A stretch of DNA of 64,000 bases from Rhynchosporium graminicola. Its lineage: Eukaryota > Ascomycota > Leotiomycetes > Helotiales > Ploettnerulaceae. Within the stretch, counting starts at the first letter, position 1, and every line of letters starts with the position of its first letter. The notes under the pieces are model-generated. The model worked only from the letters and a program-made list of their open reading frames with translations, had not been told where the DNA came from and made no database searches. Both the position numbers and the translations under genes were made by a program. The stretch is taken from contig FJUW01000014.1 in assembly GCA_900074885.1 (NCBI GenBank), positions 724,095-788,094 of the forward strand. The letters run 5' to 3'. Positions 1 to 11,299 of the stretch are shown here, piece by piece.

Positions 1-840
1 TATTGTGGTGAGGATCCTCGCCTGTGTCGTTCTTCCGTGTTAAGGTTGAGAGTATATCTTGTGGTAAATCATAGACTTGTTGACGATTAGCGATGATTCA
101 TAGAAAGTGGCACCATTGTGCATTGAGCTCACCATACAGAGGTCTCCTTGTCACTTCTTCTTTTCGCTGATCCATGGCTCAGTCGAGGCTGGATACCGAA
201 TCCAAACTTAGGTCTGATCTCGTTGGCTCTGGGGTCAATAGGTCAATAGGTGCTGAAATGGTGGCTATTGGAGGGGGGAAACTGCAGTAAATTTCGAGGC
301 AGCTGACGATAAGAGGGAGACGCCTTATCGATAACCGGATCGGAATATATATCTTCCCTAAACAGGCCAAGGGATTATGATTATCCAAGCTTCCGATTGG
401 CCAGAATTGGTATGATGTCACAGAGTTATGGCTCGTGCTCAAGCTCTAGCTCCAGCTGCAATGAGTCAATCTTCTGGAGTATACAGTAGTTCACCTGGGA
501 ATCAAGGAATTGGATTTCTCGTACGGAGTGGCGTAGCACATAAACCATCAAACTACTGCAGCAGATTCGGCCAAGACAGGTCTAGACCCCGTGGCTTGTG
601 AATTCATTGGTTTGCATCTTCTACTCGTACTCCTCTGAGAGCTCCTAAGACACTTTAGAGAGCGGCTAGGGAGATCTTGCGGGGTACAAGAAAGCTCCTA
701 GGTAGGGAGGTAGGTAGGGAGGGAAGTAGGTAGGTAGGTAAGGATTTATCAGCTAGAGATCCCGTTTCTTTGAACACCAGATTTGCCTAGGTAGGTAGGT
801 AGGTAGGTAGGTAGGTAGGTAGGTAGGTATAAGTAGGCGA
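1..840. other. Left-edge intergenic sequence, no confident gene
   Basis: I see no reading frame here with convincing protein composition. The 87-codon minus-strand frame at 179-442 has no recognisable motif. The second half becomes low-complexity, with GTAG-type tandem repeats leading into the promoter of the gene starting at 1037. The first few hundred bases may be the flank or UTR of a gene lying outside the window. Confidence 0.5.
700..829. repeat. GTAG tetranucleotide microsatellite
   Basis: An imperfect GTAGG tract lies at about 700-741, and an uninterrupted (GGTA)n tract of about ten units at 788-829. It sits 208 bp upstream of the ATG at 1037. A short tract of the complementary motif (TACC repeats, 931-945) and a (TTCCC)n tract (about 888-910) lie between it and the gene. 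Confidence 0.9.
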
Positions 841-1036
841 GGTTGAAGCTGAAGTCGGAGGCCCGTCATCCATTAGGCTGCGCTGCCCTTCCCTTCCCTT
901 CCCTTCCCGTCCCCCGCCGCTCCATCCATATACCTACCTACCTACATAACGAAGATCAGCCCCAGGGAATCCTTCTTCTCATATTCCCACCAACCCACCA
1001 CGTCGACATCCTCTTACACACAAGAAATCACTCAAG

Positions 1037-3320
1037 ATGTCTTGCGTTGGTAACAGAAAGAAGTCGAATCGAAATGGCGATAGACAGCCATTGCTGCCTC
1101 AATATGAGGATGACACTTCCCTCCAACGAGCTGCTCACCAGAAGATGCACACTTATCAAATGCTCCGAGCTCTCGGGAAGGGTTTCATGCCATCCAATGA
1201 GCAGACTATCGTCAACTTGAGAACTCTCCTGGCCTCTGACGTTCTGAATCCCGAAACTGCAGGTTTGAGTGACAGCGGACGAAGATTGACTAAATTCTCA
1301 AAGCAATGGCTAAAGGAGTTCATTGATTTGTTGGGCAATAAGAATGGTGAAGATCAAATCCAGGACTTTATCTGGTTCCTGCTTCACTCGAGAGTTCACG
1401 TGGATGTTGATGATTTGGTTCGAACTGCTACCTCCACAAGAGCAAAGGCTGATGCTTCAGCTGGTACGTGAGACAAGCCACCCTGCAATGTTAGCTTACT
1501 TACTTTCCATAGCATTCGAGAGCTTCAAGACTGTAGGAAGTCTCTTGTTGACAAACTCCGATTTCAGAATATTCCTCAACGATCTCAACACAATCGGCCG
1601 ACAAGTCTTCGCTGATACAGCCAATACCGTCTCAACGGTTGCCGAGGAAGCGGCCAAGCAAATCGAGCCCTCCACCGAACAAACAGAAGTCCTTAAGAAG
1701 CCAGGAGCGGATGAAGGACCCGCTCCTACAGCTCAGGATCTTGGTGCCGAAGCTCTTGAGGTCACCGACGTTGTTGCCAATGGTGTCAAGAAGGCCGGAC
1801 AAGAGGTAGTTGCAAGCACCAAGGAGAACTTTACTGGTGATCAACGCGAGACCCTGATCTATCGTCTCAAAGCTGCCGTCACCAAGCTTCGAAAGCGGAA
1901 CGACTATACCGATTCCGTTTCTACCATCGGCCTCCTCATCAAGAGATACGCTAAAGTTTACTCCAGAGCTCTGGACAAGACAATCGAGACTGTGGAAGAA
2001 GACGTGGAGACCAACGAAGCTCTTGATCGTGCGGTCAAGAATGGCTGGTCACTTGTCAGCTCTTTTGGAGACAAGGAGGCTTGGAAGGAGTTGGAGAAGC
2101 GGGTCAACAAAGTTATGGAGCACTCGCAGAAGGATCCTGATTTCGAGGGTTTGATGGAGGAGCTTGCAGCTTCCATCCAGAAGATGCTCACCGATCCCGA
2201 CTTCTTCGAAACAGCAGGCAACAAGATGGAGGAATTGAAGGAGAAATCCAAGGATGTTGGAACCGACTCCCCACTTCGCAAGGATATTGATGCCGTTCTC
2301 CAACAATCTCGAAAGACCCTTGACTCTGTCATTCATGACCAAGATGTGTCCAAGCTTCTGCAGACCAGTCTTCGCCTCTGGAATGTTATTTCTCCGTCAA
2401 ATAGCATCGCCAACCCAGACTTGTTCACTGACGCTCACACTATCTTTATCCCTCTCCTCATCCAAGCTATTCAATTCATTCCAATTCCTCGTCTTGAAAT
2501 TTCCGTCCCTGAGATCGATCTCCTGCTCGAAAACTTGATCCTCGAACCAGGACGCACAATCAACAACACCTCCTTCCTCCCCTTCCGTCTCAAGGTTGAG
2601 ACCTACAACGACCTCTCAATCCGCAAAGCTCGTTTCCGTACCATCAGCTCTGTTAAATCTCTCGTCACAATCAAAGCCCAAGGACTATCCATACGCGCTG
2701 ACGAAGTCGGTTTCTGGCTTCGCGCACACAAAGGTCTCCTCCGTCTCGCCGACCAAGGAATTGCCTCATTTGAGCTCGATGAGCGAGGAATTGATATTGA
2801 GCTCGACGTCGAAATTGGCAAGGAACGTCTTGAGAAGATCCTCACTCTCAAGGACGTCCGTGTCAAGATCCACCATCTCAGCTACACCTTACGCAAGAGT
2901 AAACTCGCCTGCTTCGCATGGCTTTTCAAACCTCTCATTCGTCCTATCATCCGCAAGGTCATAGAGCGCCAAGTTGCTACCGCTATTGGAGATTTCTTTC
3001 ACGCCGCAAACCGCGAGTTGATATTCGCTCGGGAGCGTCTGCGTGCTACTAGGATTTCGGATCCACAAGATCTCCGAACCTTCGTAAAGGCTATTATTAC
3101 GAGACTGACACCGGAAGAGGATCCAGATCTCTATGCTAACGTTGGAGTTAGAGGCGGTGCGGAGAGGAGGGGGAATATCTTTGCGGGTGTTTATGCTCCT
3201 GGTAGTGTGGTTAAGCTTTGGGATGAGGAGGCTGGTAGGGCAGGCGAGGTCGTGGATGACAATGCTGCGAAGGGATGGAGGAATGAGATATTTGATGTTC
3301 AGGCTCGGTCTTTGTTCTGA
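1037..3320 (+). CDS. HAM1-like / DUF4449 protein, 744 aa
   Basis: Two exons, 1037-1463 and 1513-3320, are joined by a 49-bp intron with donor GTACGT and acceptor ATAG. The join restores one frame (codon G|CA) and gives 744 aa. The first ATG follows CTCAAG, and the long exon 2 stops at TGA. Residues 1-140 are polar and helical. The middle is highly charged with many Lys/Glu heptad-like helices. From about residue 440 a beta-rich segment begins, with LRLWNVISPS, then IPIPRLEISVPEIDLLLENL. This order matches fungal proteins described as HAM1-like N-terminal plus DUF4449 C-terminal, the latter thought to adopt a lipid-binding BPI-like fold. That attribution is from memory. No signal peptide or membrane segment is evident, so a cytoplasmic or membrane-peripheral place is inferred. 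Its function here is unknown. Confidence 0.85.
1464..1512 (+). other. Intron of the HAM1-like gene
   Basis: Forty-nine bases begin GTACGTGAG and end CATAG, with a branch-like GCTTAC about 20 bases before the acceptor. The frame after the join continues A-F-E-S-F-K-T. Confidence 0.85.
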
Positions 3321-3965
3321 GCAGGAGGTGGATAACGAAAATGCAACTCAGTAGGGAGGAAAAAGGAAATGTTAGCATGGGAGCATGGATGATTGGGCAG
3401 GACGGGATGGGAGGCGTATGGATCGTCTTCTCGATTAGTTGCTATTGTCAGGCGAACAGGCTTATGCTACAGTACATGTAATGATAGTTTTAGGTTTGGG
3501 GGAGAATTAATGAAAAGCATTCCTTGAGTTATCAGAGAAATCACCGCAGCCATTTCCTAAAATGGAATATCTTCTTGGGTGATTTGGGGTACTAGGCCGC
3601 CATCTACAAGTCTACATTTAGTGCTCTGTTTATCACATTACATATGTACCTACTTGGAATGTAAATTTTGCAGAGAGCTTGGTAGCAAGAGTGGTTCTGT
3701 CGTAGCACCAACTACTCAAAATAAACAAATACGAAGCAATTTTCTCAAGACAACATTGAAACATCAGGATTTCCACGCTCATACTTATATTCGTCATGCT
3801 CATTATTATCACTACCGAAGAATACTCATCCATATATTCATACTCATACTCATACTCGTACACTTCCCTCTCCTTTCCCCTCTCCTCTCCACCCTCTGCC
3901 TTTCTTTCCTTTCCTTTCCTTTCCTGAGACCCCAATACCCCTCTTTTTTGTAACCGGAATGCTCA
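3321..3965. other. Convergent 3' intergenic region with low-complexity tracts
   Basis: This is the space between the convergent HAM1-like and DUF427 genes. It holds (TACTCA)-type repeats at about 3838-3862 and a (TTTCC)n tract at about 3901-3925. The minus-strand Glu-Tyr and Arg-Glu runs and plus-strand Leu-Ser runs are translations of these repeats, not genes. Confidence 0.7.
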
Positions 3966-4982
3966 TCACATCCACCTCGTCGCTGCATCACCCTTAATAA
4001 TCCCATCTAACTCGCTTGTTGTCCAGCCGCCGTAGAAATCTCCTGGTTGAGGCTTCACTCTGTGTGATGAGCCGGTTAGTGGCTGCTTTACTTGGGCGGG
4101 GTATGTATATGTGCGTGTGTGTGTGTGTGGCAGTTTTGGTAAGTGAGTGCTGTCTGGAGAGAGTGAGGGAGAGGGAGGAGGGGAGGAGAGAGGGGAAAAT
4201 CAACAGGGGGAAGAAGAGGGGAGAATAAATGGGGATATCCTACAGCTCACCATCAACATAACAATCCCACGGGCCAGCATAAAACGACAAATAACCTTTC
4301 AAGTCCTTGAATCTCGACGTGGGAGATTCATACGACCAGATGCGGTTCGTGATCGTCTCTTCTTTCTGCGCTGAGGAGGGAGACGGGAGGGAGATGCTGT
4401 GGTAGGTTGCCCAGCCTTTCCATTCGCAAAACGTGGATTTCTGGGTAGTGGTTGGGGGAATGGTGAGGCATGAGGGTGGGAGGTAGTATGCTGTTTGATG
4501 GAGTTAGTATTGAGTGTTGAGATCGGATATGGAGATGTGGAATGGCATTTCTTGGATAGAGAGTTCTTGTTTTTTTATGGTATTTATACTCTCTTCTTCG
4601 ATATGCTTTTTTTGACTAAATATCTCTCTGTTTACTTGAGCATGAGATATCGACAAACGCTTTGTGAGAGATGTATGAGAGAGATGTATGTGGGAGGCGG
4701 GTCACCCGAGAATTGAATTCTATACATACTAGGAGCATGATAAGTCTCCAACACCCAATACGCATCTTTCGTGTCAGCTATCACCTGCCCATGCCATTTG
4801 ATCTGTAAATGTCGGGATGTCTTCTCGAGGAGTGGTGGACGCGGGAAGTTCTGCACGTTGAGGCGGGGTTTGGGCGGCATTTCTACTGGGCTGAAAAGTT
4901 CTGGATTTCTCTTCGGTGTGAATACTAAAAGGAGCGAGATGAGTAGAATGATTGTTGAAATGAGATATCTGTACTTGAACAT
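3966..4982 (-). CDS. Membrane-anchored DUF427 protein, 194 aa, three exons
   Basis: I assembled three exons: 4982-4730, 4490-4251 and 4057-3966. Introns are 239 bp (donor GTATGT, acceptor ACAG) and 193 bp (donor GTGAGC, acceptor AGAG); phases agree and give 194 aa. Residues 3-21 (YRYLISTIILLISLLLVF) form a signal anchor. The rest is a DUF427 domain: HGQVIADTKDAYWVLETYHAP, then TYYLPPS, TFCEWKGWATY, IWSYESP, LKGYLSFYA, and in the last exon PQPGDFYGGWTTSELDG. The domain is a small beta fold of unknown biochemical role, found in bacteria and fungi. Many fungal members lack the anchor, so this one probably faces an organelle lumen or the cell exterior. The second acceptor is the least certain point: it gives VDVKPQPG, a residue or two shorter than usual. 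An upstream in-frame ATG at 5018 would add 12 residues ahead of the anchor. Confidence 0.85.
4058..4250 (-). other. Second intron of the DUF427 gene, with CA/TG repeat
   Basis: The donor GTGAGC follows codon GAT plus one base, and the acceptor is CAGAG at 4058. A (GT)n run on the plus strand at about 4111-4129 and a GA-rich tract lie inside. Reading straight through the donor hits TAG at once, and the conserved PQPGDFYGGW block appears only after the intron, so splicing is required. Confidence 0.75.
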
Positions 4983-5265
4983 GACAGTTGGATATGAGGC
5001 GTGAATGGAGGGGTACATTCATATATGCATACTTTGACTTTAGAGGTACCCGTAGTAAGCGAACATCCGTCGTCACAGGCCCGACCGAGCAACTCAACTC
5101 GGCCCCTCAGCTCAGCCCAATCCAGGTCATTCTTGGCCACGACCACGAGGCTACAGCAATTCAACCCCTTCACTTATAACCCACGCCTAACACCACGAAC
5201 CCGTACCATCACTCTCACACAATTCCAATCTACACAAACGATAATCTTCGTATACAATCGCAAAT
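4983..5265. promoter_or_regulatory. Shared divergent promoter, DUF427 gene / DID2
   Basis: Only 283 bp separate the two divergent start codons. The half nearer DID2 is pyrimidine-rich with CACTCTCACAC, typical of fungal 5' UTRs. No canonical TATA box is clear on either strand. Shared control is inferred from spacing alone. Confidence 0.5.
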
Positions 5266-6249
5266 ATGTCCGGTCTCGAGAAGGCGCTGTTTAATCTGAA
5301 GGTATGTTGGTCCTTATCGCCTGGCGGGGTATTTCTGCGCGCGGGATGGGAGATAGATGGCGGATTGGCAGAGGAAGGAGAATAGAGAGAGCACTTAGGG
5401 CTAATGTGTTGTGATTGTATAGTTCACAGCGAAGCAACTCAATAGACAAGCTGCCAAAGCCAGTAAAGACGAGAAGACCGAGAAGGATAAGCTGAAGAAG
5501 GTACGCCATTAAACTCGACCACTTCCTCGCACCCCCTCCATTGATGATCCAAACCGCTGCATAGTTCAGTCGATCCCTTTCCTACACATGGAGAACATGC
5601 ACTCTTGCTAACGCCCTTCCCCCAAGGCAATCCAGCAAGGCCATAACGATATCGCAAAGATCTACGCGCAAAATGCGATCCGCAAACAAAACGAGCGTCT
5701 GAATCTCTTGAGGCTGGGAAGTCGCATCGATGCTGTGGCTAGTAGAGTGCAGACGGCGGTTACTATGAGAGCGGTAACGGGGAGTATGATGAATGTGGTG
5801 AAGGGAATGGATCAGGCTATGAAAGCTATGGATTTGGAAAAGGTACGGCATTTTCCTCCCTCCCAATCTAGTCTTTACCAGACATCGTTTCACGCTTTAC
5901 TTCCGCACAAATTAGTCCTTGGACCATATATGTGTGCAATAGATTGGCAGGAGACCAAGCTAACGAGTTCGAATAGATCTCAGCAGTAATGGATCGCTTC
6001 GAAACACAATTCGAAGACCTAGACGTCGCAACCGGCTACTACGAAAATGCCACCACATCCGCGACCGCTGTTGGTACTCCGCAAGAAGATGTTGATAGGT
6101 TGATGAATCAGGTTGCCGATGAGGCTGGGGTTGAGTTAAATCAGGAGATGGAGGGTGCGAAGGCTGTGGCTGCGGCGCCGGTTAAGAGTGGACCGAGTGA
6201 GGTCGAGGAGGATGGGCTTGGGGAGAGGTTGAGAGCTTTGAGGTCGTAG
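5266..6249 (+). CDS. did2: ESCRT-III subunit CHMP1 / Did2 (Vps46), 200 aa
   Basis: Four exons (5266-5301, 5423-5500, 5627-5842, 5977-6249) have introns of 121, 126 and 134 bp, all phase 0, with donors GTATGT, GTACGC and GTACGG. The 200-aa product has the CHMP1 layout. A basic N-terminal half starts [18 protein letters not shown] and continues with long alpha helices ([44 protein letters not shown]). The C-terminal half is acidic and ends in a MIM1 motif, [11 protein letters not shown], of the LxxRLxxLR type that binds the MIT domain of the AAA ATPase Vps4. Did2/CHMP1 works late in ESCRT-III assembly at endosomes, helping recruit Vps4 for filament disassembly during multivesicular body formation. 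Length and termini match the family, so the gene looks intact. It lies head-to-head with the DUF427 gene. Confidence 0.95.
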
Positions 6250-6546
6250 AGTGGTGTAGAAAGGAGGGATGTGAGAGTGGGAAAGGTAAAGGGTCGTTTG
6301 GGTTGGCATGGCGTTAAATGGGGTTTGGTTGGTTTACACAGGCTTTTTCTATATTATGTTACAGTATGCCGGCGAATGGAATGGTATTCGGATCTCCGAT
6401 ATCTACGTTGAGTTTTCTTAATGACCAACATATTTCTCTGTTTCCTAACATTTCTTTCCTCTCTTGCCCTCTACCAACAATCCCTAGTGGTCATCCTTCA
6501 AAACTTGAAATGCCATCAATAACACAGCAAGCCCTGGAGAAGTCTT
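6250..6546 (+). other. 3' flank of DID2
   Basis: This GT-rich 3' flank is probably untranslated region. No protein-like frame is supported; the 98-codon plus-strand frame at 6318-6614 lacks motifs and overlaps a minus-strand candidate. Confidence 0.5.
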
Positions 6547-6795
6547 TCATGTCACTCGCATCTCCAGCACCTCGTATAAATCATTTTTTTCAAGCAGCAA
6601 CCCCTTCAATGTAGACATCCTCCCAGCATCCTCTCCCTGCAAACCCCCCCTCATACTATATTCCCACTCCAAGACTTTCTGTAACCTTTCTAGGCTAGAC
6701 ACACCAGCACCCTGCGAGCATGTTCCGGTTCCCTTTTGTCGCTCTATTGCTGTCTGCGGGATATACGGTAGGTCTCTCTCCTTTTCACGTCTCAT
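6547..6795 (-). CDS. Possible terminal exon of an unrecognised minus-strand gene
   Basis: The last 65 or so codons read as an amphipathic, protein-like segment (SSLERLQKVLEWEYSMRGG, then MSTLKGLLLEKNDLYEVLEM) before a stop at 6547. A CCCGCAG on the minus strand just upstream could be a splice acceptor. I could not find a convincing upstream exon: the sequence towards 7000 is a minisatellite and AT-rich. A rival reading on the plus strand begins MFRFPFVALLLSAGY at 6720 and is followed by a GTAGGT donor-like site. Neither is strongly supported. Confidence 0.25.
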   Translation of the reverse strand: MRREKERDLPYIPQTAIERQKGTGTCSQGAGVSSLERLQKVLEWEYSMRGGLQGEDAGRMSTLKGLLLEKNDLYEVLEMRVT

Positions 6796-6885
6796 CTATC
6801 TATCTAGCACGTAGTATGACACCTCTTATTCCTCCCCCGTGCGTGGTTTATGGCAAGTGTACAACACTTCAAATACACTCCCTTT

Positions 6886-6930
6886 CCCAAGCCTTCCCTT
6901 CCCAGGCCTTCCCTTCCCAAGCCTTCCCAT
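6886..6930. repeat. 15-bp minisatellite, three copies
   Basis: The unit CCCAAGCCTTCCCTT is present three times back to back at 6886-6900, 6901-6915 and 6916-6930, with one substitution in each of units two and three. Confidence 0.9.
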
Positions 6931-8870
6931 CCCGGATCCCCCTGAAAAGTAGTGGTAGAACGATACTGATCTCTATATCTATATCTATAACTCTAAATAA
7001 ACTCAAAAATTATGTGACCGAATCGAGCCGTCGATGTGTTATGATTTATGTAATTAATTATTGATCATTACACTACTTAGAGGATGCGGTCCGGTCAGAT
7101 GTAAATAATGATCTGCGACCCGAGGGATACTGTCCAAGTGTAGCTAGCTAGTTAGGTAAGGAATCAGAAATACTTCCGGACTTTTGGAGAGTATCATTTA
7201 TTCATATATAGATAGGTACATATCGGGCTAGCGCTACTAGCAGGTAGAATTTGATGATATTATGTAGGCATGTGTGGTATGTATGGGGAATTTCAGATAA
7301 GGAAGAAGGGAAATCATAGATTAGGATGAGGGAAGTGTCACATCGTTCGCTGAAGGGGTGAAATTTGTATGATGATCTTCCATTCAAACTTATAGATTAT
7401 AGAGTAGTGTAGCTGTGAAAGTAGAATTTGCGAGGCTCTCTTGCTTAGCACAATATTCTAAACAACCAGAATCAAACTTGAGCAGTAAAGATCACTCAAG
7501 TCCTCAGAATTACCTCATGATGGCTCCAAATACGCTTTGCTGGAGTAGATTCCGCCAATCTTAAAGCTGAGTTGAGTGCTTTCTATTTCGTACCCAGAGT
7601 AGACTTGGGGGATATTACTAAAATTAGTGTAAAACGGTATAAAGTAGGCATGATAGTTTGTAAAGAAACAATCTCTTATCTAATACAAGATAAGCTTAGA
7701 ATACGAAGGGATGGAAAGGTCTTCACTTTTGGTCTGGTGCCGAGTTTATGCATTGAAAAGCAGTACTCTGAGTATGCCAGAGTACGACTGAGTGGAGTTC
7801 AGTTGAGTACTAACTTAACCTCAATTCAACACAACTCATCTATATCGCTGAGTGTGACTATAATTCTTTACTCTATTTAATCAGATTACCTAATTGTTAA
7901 TAATGCCAAGAAAAGCGAAGTTATACACGAACTGCAACATCAACTAAGGAGAAGTAAAAGACAGATTTGGGATTGGGTTATTGGGTTATTGAAGATACAT
8001 TTGATTCCTTGGAGATGATGATATCTCGTACCAAAGGTCGAAATAACAATTTCGCAGAGTAGCGAGCGATGAGAGAAGAGAGATTCGGCTGTGAAGTAAA
8101 GTAGTTTCTTAGAGATGTAAGCTTACACATTTCATGGTAGGATTTTTGAAGAGGTTCACTCACCGTCACGTTCGTTGAGTGTGGGTGTTTGATGCTGGGG
8201 ATTTCTCACTGAATGAGGATTTCGGCGTGGGGAATTTGGGCTGGTGACGGGTGAGGTGGGAAGGAATCGTGGTTTAAACAACGAGAACGCCAGATATCTG
8301 ATATGCTTGGTATCTAGCAAAGGCAGAAGGACCGAGCCGAGAAATTTGAAGCGAGTCTTGTAAAGAGGAAAGGGTGCTGAATACTTTGCTGAGGTTTATA
8401 CTCTGGATTATGTTATTTGGGTTCCAGGAGCATGATATATGATGTGAGAGACTTCTGCAGGCCTTGCTGTATGGACTTCAGGTTTATCGAGATTTGAAGT
8501 AGTCTGTTTAGGGAAGCATCTTGGGAATGCATAGCACTAGTAGACTTTCTCTTGGAACATACAACGTACAGGCGTCTTGGGTTCATGGTTTCTTTGAGTC
8601 AGATTGAAAAGATTTGAAGTGTGAATAAGATACAGAGTCTAGGCATATAAATGTACAGCAGAATCGCTAACGTATTAGCAACTGAAGGCGCCTGACCATC
8701 TAAAGGTATTTAATCTTAATCATCCAATGCAAGATACAATACTCCAGCATAATACCACTCGCTTCTCAAACGCCGCTTGCTGTACCCAATGCGAAAGACT
8801 TTACACGCCTCAAAAAACTCCTTTCAAGTAGAAATAGCAGTTACAAACACCCAGCAATACACCTAACCTG
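6931..8870. other. Intergenic, no supported gene
   Basis: About 1.9 kb without a confident gene. It is AT-rich at 6960-7080. A 102-codon plus-strand frame at 7572-7880 has no motif and lies in sequence rich in GAGTAC/GAGTTG-like words, which may be a decayed repeat. The end of this region, next to 8871, is the 3' flank of the membrane-protein gene. Confidence 0.5.
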
Positions 8871-10124
8871 TCAACGCACATTCCCCATCGCCAAATACCA
8901 CTGTAATATCCCACCAACCATAAACGCACAACTACCCCATAAACTCGCCAAACCACTCTGCAGCGTTCCCTCACCCGTTCCAAGAAAAGCCAGCGCTCCC
9001 GCAAGCATAAATCCCACACTCCCAACCACATTCCAGAAACACGCATGCCACGCAACACTCTTTGGGTTCGGGATGTACCATTTCTCCTGCGTAGTGAGTA
9101 ACTGTAGTACCGAAGCCGTGATGAAGAGAACTCCGCCGAGTGTGGCGGGGAAGAGGTTGAGGACGTAGAGATGGGTGGTATTTGTGAGGTCGATGACGGA
9201 TGGGAAGGCTGTAATGATGGCGAACATGAATATGAATGTGCCCACTGACTGGATGAGAGAGGAAATGAAGCAGATGTCGTGGAGGAAGATGGTGCGGAGA
9301 TGGGGAGTGTTAGGCCAGTACATGAATGCTGAACTTCCATAAAGCGCAGAGAGTGGCGTTGCGGATGTGATTGTATAAGAATGTGTATTTGGTGCTGAGG
9401 GTGAGGAATTTGATGAGTTGCTGCTAGGAATTGTTTGACACAAAGGCAGGTCCATGGCAATATCTCTCCATGGCACAACGAGTTTGTTGTTTTGGCGTAG
9501 GGACTCGATATCATCAGTCATCGGGTCCCATACATTGTCATCGATATTCACACTATCAATAACATTACAATTGCTATTGTCACCACGATGTATATTCAAA
9601 GCTTCGAGCACAGCTGCAAAACCACCGAGTATGAAAATCATACCCCCTATGACGGCTGCGGCGCCTGTCCAGTATAGCTGCCCTTCATACACGGTATCTG
9701 GTCGGGTGAGTGATAAGACAAGGGAAAAGCCGTTGGCTATGAAAAACGCGGAGCCAATGGCGAAGAGGAAGCCTGTCATAAACGACATATCCCGCCATGG
9801 GAAGCGCGTGAACATGCAATTGATGCGTTGGAGGGGTATCGTGGTGTGTTGCCGTTGCTGCGTAGATATTGGCTCATAGACTGGTTCTGCTGTCGAATAT
9901 ACCCCGGCAGAGCGTATCTGGCCTTCACGTTGAATCTGCTCGCCATTAATAATAGGCCGCCTTGGCAGGTTCGACAATCGTTGTTCTACATCATTGTCTG
10001 AGGAAAGCCTGCTGGTATCTTGTCGTTGCTCACGATGTTGAGGATGGGACTCCATTCTTGTGTAAGAGTGAGAGAACTTTGAGGACCCGCCATTTCTGAG
10101 GCTCGTAAACATCGTGGCTGCCAT
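8871..10124 (-). CDS. Six-TM integral membrane protein, 417 aa
   Basis: A single uninterrupted frame of 417 aa. Residues 1-110 are polar and Arg/Gln-rich, probably a disordered cytoplasmic tail. Hydrophobic segments at about 116-139, 150-176, 283-307, 319-343, 358-382 and 389-413 give six membrane spans. A 105-residue hydrophilic loop after span 2 carries Asn/Ser runs and an NSSNSS sequon cluster. Spans 2, 4 and 6 share a G-G-x(3-5)-hydrophobic pattern (VIGGMIFILGGF, LGGVLFITAS, MVGGILQW), which suggests a repeated two-helix hairpin. The layout recalls fungal YrhK-like or 'integral membrane' hypothetical proteins, but I cannot name a transported substrate. No intron is needed. A second Met at residue 24 is a possible alternative start. 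Confidence 0.8.
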   Translation of the reverse strand: MAATMFTSLRNGGSSKFSHSYTRMESHPQHREQRQDTSRLSSDNDVEQRLSNLPRRPIINGEQIQREGQIRSAGVYSTAEPVYEPISTQQRQHTTIPLQRINCMFTRFPWRDMSFMTGFLFAIGSAFFIANGFSLVLSLTRPDTVYEGQLYWTGAAAVIGGMIFILGGFAAVLEALNIHRGDNSNCNVIDSVNIDDNVWDPMTDDIESLRQNNKLVVPWRDIAMDLPLCQTIPSSNSSNSSPSAPNTHSYTITSATPLSALYGSSAFMYWPNTPHLRTIFLHDICFISSLIQSVGTFIFMFAIITAFPSVIDLTNTTHLYVLNLFPATLGGVLFITASVLQLLTTQEKWYIPNPKSVAWHACFWNVVGSVGFMLAGALAFLGTGEGTLQSGLASLWGSCAFMVGGILQWYLAMGNVR

Positions 10125-11299
10125 CTCATGTATAAACTTTCCTGAGGCGTCCGACGATTCCTCCTACTATACCATGTGTTTGAATGACGATCAGGCATAC
10201 AGCCGTCAATCTATCATATAATATTGTACAGGATGTACGACGCCAAACCCGATGAGGAGGTTTGAAATGTATGAGGCCAGTAGAAGACGTTGTCCAGAAA
10301 CTATCGAGGTTGTCACGGCTAGTTTCTAGAGAATAGATCGTGGCCAATAGCGAAAATTGCCCTCGTCATGTAACAAAGGCTGCTTCCAAAACGGTAGAGG
10401 CAGGGATACCTTAATGTCTAGAAGCCAGTGATCGTCCTCCGGATCGTTCTTTGCACTCGAGATGGGGTTGGGGATATTTGACCGGGGAGGTTAATCCCCC
10501 GTGTTGAGTGCCGCAGAAATGCCACGAGTGCCGGGGAGCTAAGAGAGTGAGGCTAAGCTGAAATTGAGCTATGAGCCCGTAGGGTATCTATATGAGCTGG
10601 CTGGCTGAATGGCGAGATGATGGTAAAAGTGAGCCTCTTGAATCAAATAATCGAACGGCGCATTCTCTGAGCATAAAGTGTTGATAACGACTCGAGAACT
10701 TCAAATTAAGCTTTCCTCAGCATAGCCAACAACACTCCTGACCAGGCGAGCGATGCTAAGTCATGAAGAAGTCATTGCTTCTTGGTGGTGATATGATTCG
10801 GGGTCAAAGACCGACAAGTCTGGAACTGGGAATAGCCTGGGTCTAATTTTGGGAAAAGGGGAGGCGTGCGTCGACATAAGAGTTGCCCACTGAGGCTACA
10901 CACTCATGTTTCAAGAGCTCCGAAGATAAGCCGCACCTTGAACGCCGATTGAGATTCCGAGGTTATCTTTGTATACCCCCAACCAATATTAGAGACCAGA
11001 TGAAGGGAAGTTCGTCAGTGAAATCGGGTTGCTGTGTGTTCTAAAATAGAACTTACATTCAATCAAGGATGAGTTCTTGTCACGTGATATTGTATTTATA
11101 CCGTGAAATACATCTTTCCCCTAGGAACCCGCCTTCAATATCCCATTTAGTTCGAAGACTTTTTCACTTAATCCGACTGTTACTGTTTACTAATAAATTA
11201 ATCACGACAGCTGCTAGAACGCCAAGGGAGATCCGACTGTGCAATTGGAAAGACAGTCAGTGCCTTGCCAAATTGCCGATTCTAGAGTCTGTGCCTTTT
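10125..11299. other. Intergenic region between two minus-strand genes
   Basis: This holds the upstream region of the membrane-protein gene and the 3' flank of the next gene. Frames at 10126-10347 (-) and 11069-11335 (+) are short and featureless. I see no RNA gene or repeat. Confidence 0.5.

Noticed and set aside
3579..4228. Several 60-120-codon ORFs on both strands near the DUF427 gene
   Set aside because: Translations of simple repeats and intron sequence; runs of Glu-Tyr, Ser-Met and Cys-Val alternate with the repeat period.
7572..7880. 102-codon plus-strand ORF
   Set aside because: No motif or splice support; lies in AT-rich sequence with repeated GAGTAC-like words, possibly a decayed repeat.
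8810..9514. 234-codon minus-strand ORF
   Set aside because: Overlaps the six-TM gene in another frame; Ser/Cys/Val/Arg-biased shadow with no motif.
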